From an uncultured Lachnospiraceae bacterium (GTDB lineage: Bacteria > Bacillota > Clostridia > Lachnospirales > Lachnospiraceae), in NCBI GenBank assembly GCA_902782655.1, contig CACZNY010000340.1, positions 1-7,902 of the forward strand: a DNA stretch of 7,902 nucleotides. Direction: 5' to 3'. Positions 4,756 through 7,902 of the stretch are shown in pieces. Positions within the stretch are counted from its first letter, which is position 1, and each line of letters begins with the position of its first letter. Made by a program: the position numbers and the translations under genes. The notes beneath the pieces were generated by a model. The model was not told the origin of the DNA. It ran no database searches and saw only the letters and a program-made list of their open reading frames with translations.

Positions 4756-6103
4756 GCCTTATGACCTCGAATCTCTGGAGAGAAATCTCTTCCGATGGTT
4801 CAATCCCGGCCTTTCGTCTTGCTATATCGATCTGCTGCTGAACCGTATCTACTCCATCAAGATCCGGAAGCAGGAGACCGCGGCGCATCCCGTTAGTGAC
4901 TATCACGCCGTAGCGCTTTACATCCAGCTCCTCGGGAGAGCTTATAAACTCTGCTTCGCCCAGAATATCTACGTTTATTTCAAGGTCATCAAGCTCTTCT
5001 TCTCTTACAGGCGCAAATCTGGGATCCCTTGATACCGCTGATATGGCATTTTCCTGAATTTCTTCAGCAAGGCTGTCGCAGGTTGCAGATATTGTCCCGA
5101 TACAGCCTCGGAGCATCCCGAATTCATGAACCGAAACAAAGGCACCTGCGCGCTTATTCATCATTTCGTCAGGAAGACCGGTAAGCTCAGGAAGCTTTTC
5201 GCCCTTCACATGACTGTATATAGTATCTCTGGCAAGCTTTACATATGCATCCATAGCGCCATTCTCCTTTCCGGCAGTGTTTTTTACTGTGTCTTTATTC
5301 TCATCATCGATCCTGAATATTGCAAGGCCATAGCCTACACCGAAAGTAGCCTCATGAGAAAGAACTTCGCTCGTGACTTTGTGGGAATAGAGGATGCCGC
5401 TCATTATCACAAAAGATCTGTGGCCGCATTCCTGGCTTTGGTCAAGCAGATCATCACTGAAACGGGTCAGCTCGGACAGAGCGCACCTGTTCAGGACATC
5501 CATAAGCTTACTGTCATATTCAGGCCCCTCAGGCCTATACCCGTATGGACCGTCTTTTTTCTGACAATGGGAAAGATCTCCGCTGGCGATCACTACTATC
5601 TTTTTATCTGTCTTTTTTGCGACGCTGTCTATAACTCTTCCCAGGCTTTTATGGACATCCAGGGAGAAACCTGACAGACCTATCCGTACAAGCTTATATC
5701 CAGTATATCGTTTATTTACAAAGTATAGAGGAACCATTACTCCATGATCAAGACGGGGATCACGTTCTCCATCAGTACCGGCAGGGATACCGGCAAGCTC
5801 TGCGGCATCGACTATATCCTGTACGAGATCCGTATCGTATTCCATATCGAAAGAAACCTGTTCTGCGTTAAACCCTCCGAGATCGCCCCGAGCTCTGATC
5901 CCGGGTGAGATATGGAAATAATCGGCGTACATTGTCGCATGAGGGGAGATTACGATGATAGTGTCCGGACGGATATCAGCGATCCTCCTTGCGATGCTGT
6001 CAAAAGCATCCAATGTGCTTTGGATCTTTCGTTCTTCTCCCCCTCCCACTTCCGGTACGGCTATGGGCGGATGTGGCATAATATAAGCTTCTACTACAGG
6101 CAT
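4748..6103 (-). CDS. AmmeMemoRadiSam fusion protein: MEMO1/LigB-like domain plus AMMECR1 domain
   Basis: This 451-aa two-domain cytosolic protein is probably the partner of the radical SAM enzyme downstream. Residues 1 to about 265 resemble MEMO1 and class III extradiol dioxygenase subunit B (LigB), a fold that binds iron or a similar metal. Candidate ligands are H11 (IMPHPP), H55 (ISPHATMY), H120 (LDHG), D176/H179 (SGDLSH) and the E225-C226-G227-H228 cluster. Residues about 285-451 are an AMMECR1 domain with the hallmark LRGCIG (331-336) and DPRFAPV (360-366). The order is therefore B then A, in one chain. The ATG at 6103 has a perfect AGGAGG 6 nt upstream; the frame extends to 6184 but without such a site, and the conserved VVEAYIMPHPP strand begins at 6103. 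The fusion supports a physical complex. Neither domain's reaction is known, and true dioxygenase activity is doubtful in an anaerobic context. Confidence 0.92.
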   Translation of the reverse strand: MPVVEAYIMPHPPIAVPEVGGGEERKIQSTLDAFDSIARRIADIRPDTIIVISPHATMYADYFHISPGIRARGDLGGFNAEQVSFDMEYDTDLVQDIVDAAELAGIPAGTDGERDPRLDHGVMVPLYFVNKRYTGYKLVRIGLSGFSLDVHKSLGRVIDSVAKKTDKKIVVIASGDLSHCQKKDGPYGYRPEGPEYDSKLMDVLNRCALSELTRFSDDLLDQSQECGHRSFVIMSGILYSHKVTSEVLSHEATFGVGYGLAIFRIDDENKDTVKNTAGKENGAMDAYVKLARDTIYSHVKGEKLPELTGLPDEMMNKRAGAFVSVHEFGMLRGCIGTISATCDSLAEEIQENAISAVSRDPRFAPVREEELDDLEINVDILGEAEFISSPEELDVKRYGVIVTNGMRRGLLLPDLDGVDTVQQQIDIARRKAGIEPSEEISLQRFEVIRHV

Positions 6104-6109
6104 GCTTTT

Positions 6110-6115
6110 CCTCCT
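6110..6115 (-). promoter_or_regulatory. Perfect Shine-Dalgarno site fixing the amr fusion start
   Basis: On the minus strand AGGAGG lies 6 nt before the ATG at 6103. It decides the start in favour of the shorter 451-aa protein over the longer open frame reaching 6184. Confidence 0.85.
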
Positions 6116-6139
6116 GAAAAATAAAGTAGCTGAACCCTT

Positions 6140-6168
6140 GATATACCCTGATAAAACTTTACTACCAA
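6140..6168 (-). promoter_or_regulatory. Candidate promoter for the amr operon
   Basis: On the minus strand TTGGTA (6168-6163) and TATATC (6145-6140) are 17 bp apart. Each matches 4 of 6 consensus bases. The predicted start near 6133 gives a leader of about 30 nt containing the AGGAGG site. The spacing is ideal but the boxes are weak. Confidence 0.4.
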
Positions 6169-6194
6169 AAGAAGAGAGTAGCAATACCGCATAT

Positions 6195-6223
6195 TTGACT
6201 TTGAAATTTGAATAGTATACAAT
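6195..6223 (+). promoter_or_regulatory. Sigma-A promoter for greA-lysS
   Basis: TTGACT (6195-6200) and TACAAT (6218-6223) are separated by exactly 17 bp; each matches 5 of 6 consensus bases. Transcription is predicted to start near 6230, giving a leader of about 77 nt before greA. Confidence 0.7.
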
Positions 6224-6306
6224 GTCTTGTCCTTATTCTACGGCTGTGAATGAGATGATCATATGCTGTAGGACGAATTAAGTTTTAAATATAAGGAGTA
6301 AAGATA

Positions 6307-6798
6307 ATGGGAGATGATGCACAGATCAAACGTTATGAGATGACTCAGGAAGGTCATGATGAACTTGAGGCAGAGCTTGATGAGTTAGTCAATGTCAAAA
6401 TGAAAGAGATAGCCGACAAGCTCAGTGAAGCAAGGGAACAGGGAGACCTGTCTGAAAATGCTGAGTACGATGCCGCAAAGAACGAACAGTCTGAGATCCA
6501 CGGTCGTATAGAGAAGATAAAGCACATGCTGAAATATGCCGTGGTAGTATCCCAGGACGTCAATGAAAAGGGCAGGATAGGCATGGGCAGCAAGGTCAAA
6601 CTCATGGATATGGAATTTAAGGATGAAATGGAATATAAGATAGTGGGAGCTGCTGAGGCAAATAGCCTTAAGTATAAGCTTTCGAATGAATCACCGGTAG
6701 GAAGGGCCATACTCGGTCACAAGAAAGGCGATACGGTTAAGGTCGAGACAAAAGCAGGACTGCTTAAATATAAGATACTGGCTGTGTCAAATGAATAA
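6307..6798 (+). CDS. greA: Transcription elongation factor GreA
   Basis: GreA inserts its coiled-coil finger into the secondary channel of paused RNA polymerase and stimulates cleavage of the backtracked transcript. The 163-aa length is normal. The N-terminal antiparallel coiled coil spans about residues 12-80, with the tip GDLSENAEYDAAKNEQ; D47 and E50 correspond to the acidic tip residues that promote cleavage. The C-terminal FKBP-like domain (about 88-163) contains LSNESPVGRAILGHKKGD, the conserved core that contacts polymerase. AAGGAG at 6293-6298 is 8 nt before the ATG. It is followed after 21 bp by lysS with no terminator between, so they form an operon. Confidence 0.97.
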   Translation: MGDDAQIKRYEMTQEGHDELEAELDELVNVKMKEIADKLSEAREQGDLSENAEYDAAKNEQSEIHGRIEKIKHMLKYAVVVSQDVNEKGRIGMGSKVKLMDMEFKDEMEYKIVGAAEANSLKYKLSNESPVGRAILGHKKGDTVKVETKAGLLKYKILAVSNE

Positions 6799-6819
6799 GT
6801 GACCTGATTGGAGGAGTGC

Positions 6820-7902
6820 ATGCCGCAGGAAGATATACTCGCCGTAAAACGGGACAAGCTTTCGATATTACAAAAGGAAGGAAGAGATCCCTTCCAGATA
6901 ACTAAATATGATGTGACAAATCATGCACAGGAGATTAAGGACGGGTTTGACTCACTCGAAGGAAAAACTGTGCGGGTTGCAGGAAGGATGATGTTCAAGC
7001 GCAAGATGGGCAAGGCATCATTTTGTAACTGCATGGATCGTTCCGGAAAGATTCAGATATATGTGGCGCGTGATACTGTCGGAGAGGCAGAGTACGACGA
7101 CTTCAAGAAATATATGGATGTCGGCGATATCATCGGAGTCGAAGGGGAAGTCTTCAGAACCCAGGCAGGTGAGATATCCGTACATGCAGCAAAGCTTACC
7201 CTGCTCACAAAGGCATTGAAGCCTTTGCCTGAGAAATTCCATGGCCTTACGGATACGGATACAAGGTATCGTCAGAGATATCTTGATCTCATAATGAGTG
7301 AAGAATCAAAAGAAACCTTCCTGAAGAGGTCACAGATAATAAAAGAGATCCGGAATTTCCTTGACGGAAGAGATTTCATAGAGGTCGAGACACCTATGCT
7401 CGTATCGAATGCGGGCGGGGCAGCGGCACGGCCTTTTGAGACACATTACAACGCACTGGATGAGGATGTGAAGCTTCGAATATCCTTGGAGCTTTATCTG
7501 AAGAGACTTATAGTAGGCGGCCTGGAGAGAGTTTATGAGATCGGCCGCGTCTTCAGAAATGAAGGGGTGGATACAAGGCATAATCCAGAGTTTACCCTTA
7601 TGGAGCTGTATCAGGCATATACTGATTATTACGGCATGATGGAACTCACAGAGTCCATGTTCAGGTATCTGGCCGAGAAGGTCTGCGGTTCAACGAAATT
7701 CAAGTACGGTGAAGTGGAGCTTGATTTCGGAAAGCCCTTCGAGAAAATGACGATGAATGACTGCATAAAGAAATATGCGGATGTGGACTTCGATCAGATA
7801 GCAGATGATGAGGCAGCAAAGGCACTGGCCAAAGAGCATCATATCGAATATGAGGAATTCCACACGAAAGGCGATATAGTGAATCTCTTCTTTGAAACAT
7901 AC
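6820..7902 (+). CDS. lysS: Lysyl-tRNA synthetase, class II (5' part, runs off the window)
   Basis: This enzyme charges tRNA-Lys with lysine using ATP. The 361 residues present have no stop, so the C-terminal part is outside the window. The N-terminal OB-fold anticodon-binding domain covers about residues 50-130 (VRVAGRMMFKRKMGKASF, then GKIQIYV). The catalytic domain starts with LTDTDTRYRQRYLDLI (143-158). Motif 1 is FLDGRDFIEVETPML (180-194). Motif 2 covers YEIGRVFRNEG (239-249) through RHNPEFT (253-259), with the catalytic arginine R246. Motif 3 is not reached. The ATG at 6820 follows GGAGG at 6810-6814 with 5-nt spacing. Variants such as SFCNCMD in place of the more usual SFAHIQD are seen in the OB fold, but nothing suggests a broken gene. 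Confidence 0.96.
   Translation, partial: MPQEDILAVKRDKLSILQKEGRDPFQITKYDVTNHAQEIKDGFDSLEGKTVRVAGRMMFKRKMGKASFCNCMDRSGKIQIYVARDTVGEAEYDDFKKYMDVGDIIGVEGEVFRTQAGEISVHAAKLTLLTKALKPLPEKFHGLTDTDTRYRQRYLDLIMSEESKETFLKRSQIIKEIRNFLDGRDFIEVETPMLVSNAGGAAARPFETHYNALDEDVKLRISLELYLKRLIVGGLERVYEIGRVFRNEGVDTRHNPEFTLMELYQAYTDYYGMMELTESMFRYLAEKVCGSTKFKYGEVELDFGKPFEKMTMNDCIKKYADVDFDQIADDEAAKALAKEHHIEYEEFHTKGDIVNLFFETY

Larger units (their letters stand above)
6104..6306. other. Divergent intergenic region between the amr operon and greA
   Basis: This 203-bp region contains only regulatory sequence: the ribosome binding site and a candidate promoter for the leftward amr genes, a strong promoter for greA, and a greA leader with a possible stem. 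No small gene with a ribosome binding site was found in it. Confidence 0.7.

Noticed and set aside
5126..5674. Plus-strand open frame of 182 codons
   Set aside because: It lies wholly antisense to the amr fusion gene, whose protein is strongly recognisable. It has no motif and no ribosome binding site.
6104..6184. N-terminal extension of the amr fusion protein from a start at 6184
   Set aside because: The perfect AGGAGG site points to 6103, and the extension would span the candidate promoter. The extra residues look like translated intergenic DNA.

Overview
The window looks like chromosomal DNA of an anaerobic, Gram-positive Clostridia-type bacterium, possibly of the Lachnospiraceae. This is an inference from strong AAGGAG/AGGAGG ribosome binding sites, sigma-A-like promoters, moderate GC, the greA-lysS pair, and oxygen-sensitive enzyme families (radical SAM, nickel-pincer synthesis, a probable Fe-S flavoprotein). 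No rRNA, tRNA, CRISPR array, transposase or phage gene was seen.

Layout, left to right. Positions 1-125 are an unusual run of about five almost abutting stem-loops, starting in a very GC-rich patch that may be the tail of an upstream gene or of a structured RNA. A TATAAT-type promoter (167-195) then leads to a monocistronic flavodoxin-fold protein (263-880) with a compact four-cysteine motif, closed by a terminator (963-1000). A second promoter (1065-1094), preceded by short repeats that could be an operator, drives a three-gene plus-strand cluster: a ZIP-family metal transporter (1119-1901), larB (1943-2701) and larC (2712-3905). LarB and LarC make two of the three enzymatic contributions to the nickel-pincer nucleotide cofactor of lactate racemase-type enzymes. 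LarE and a LarA-type enzyme are not in the window.

Only 13 bp separates larC from a convergent minus-strand operon. It encodes a two-domain MEMO1-like/AMMECR1 fusion (4748-6103) followed, with an 8-bp overlap, by its radical SAM partner (3919-4755). This is a complete 'AmmeMemoRadiSam' module, a widely conserved set whose biochemical role I cannot assign from the sequence.

A roughly 200-bp divergent intergenic region (6104-6306) holds back-to-back candidate promoters. The rightward one drives greA (6307-6798) and then lysS (6820 to the window edge, incomplete), a housekeeping transcription/translation operon.

Functionally, the centre of the window is a metal and radical-chemistry island: divalent metal uptake with Ni-cofactor assembly on one strand, and an uncharacterised metal-dependent-fold plus radical SAM module on the other. 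The best candidates for under-described biology are the ZIP-lar link, the AmmeMemoRadiSam fusion operon and the hairpin array at the left edge.
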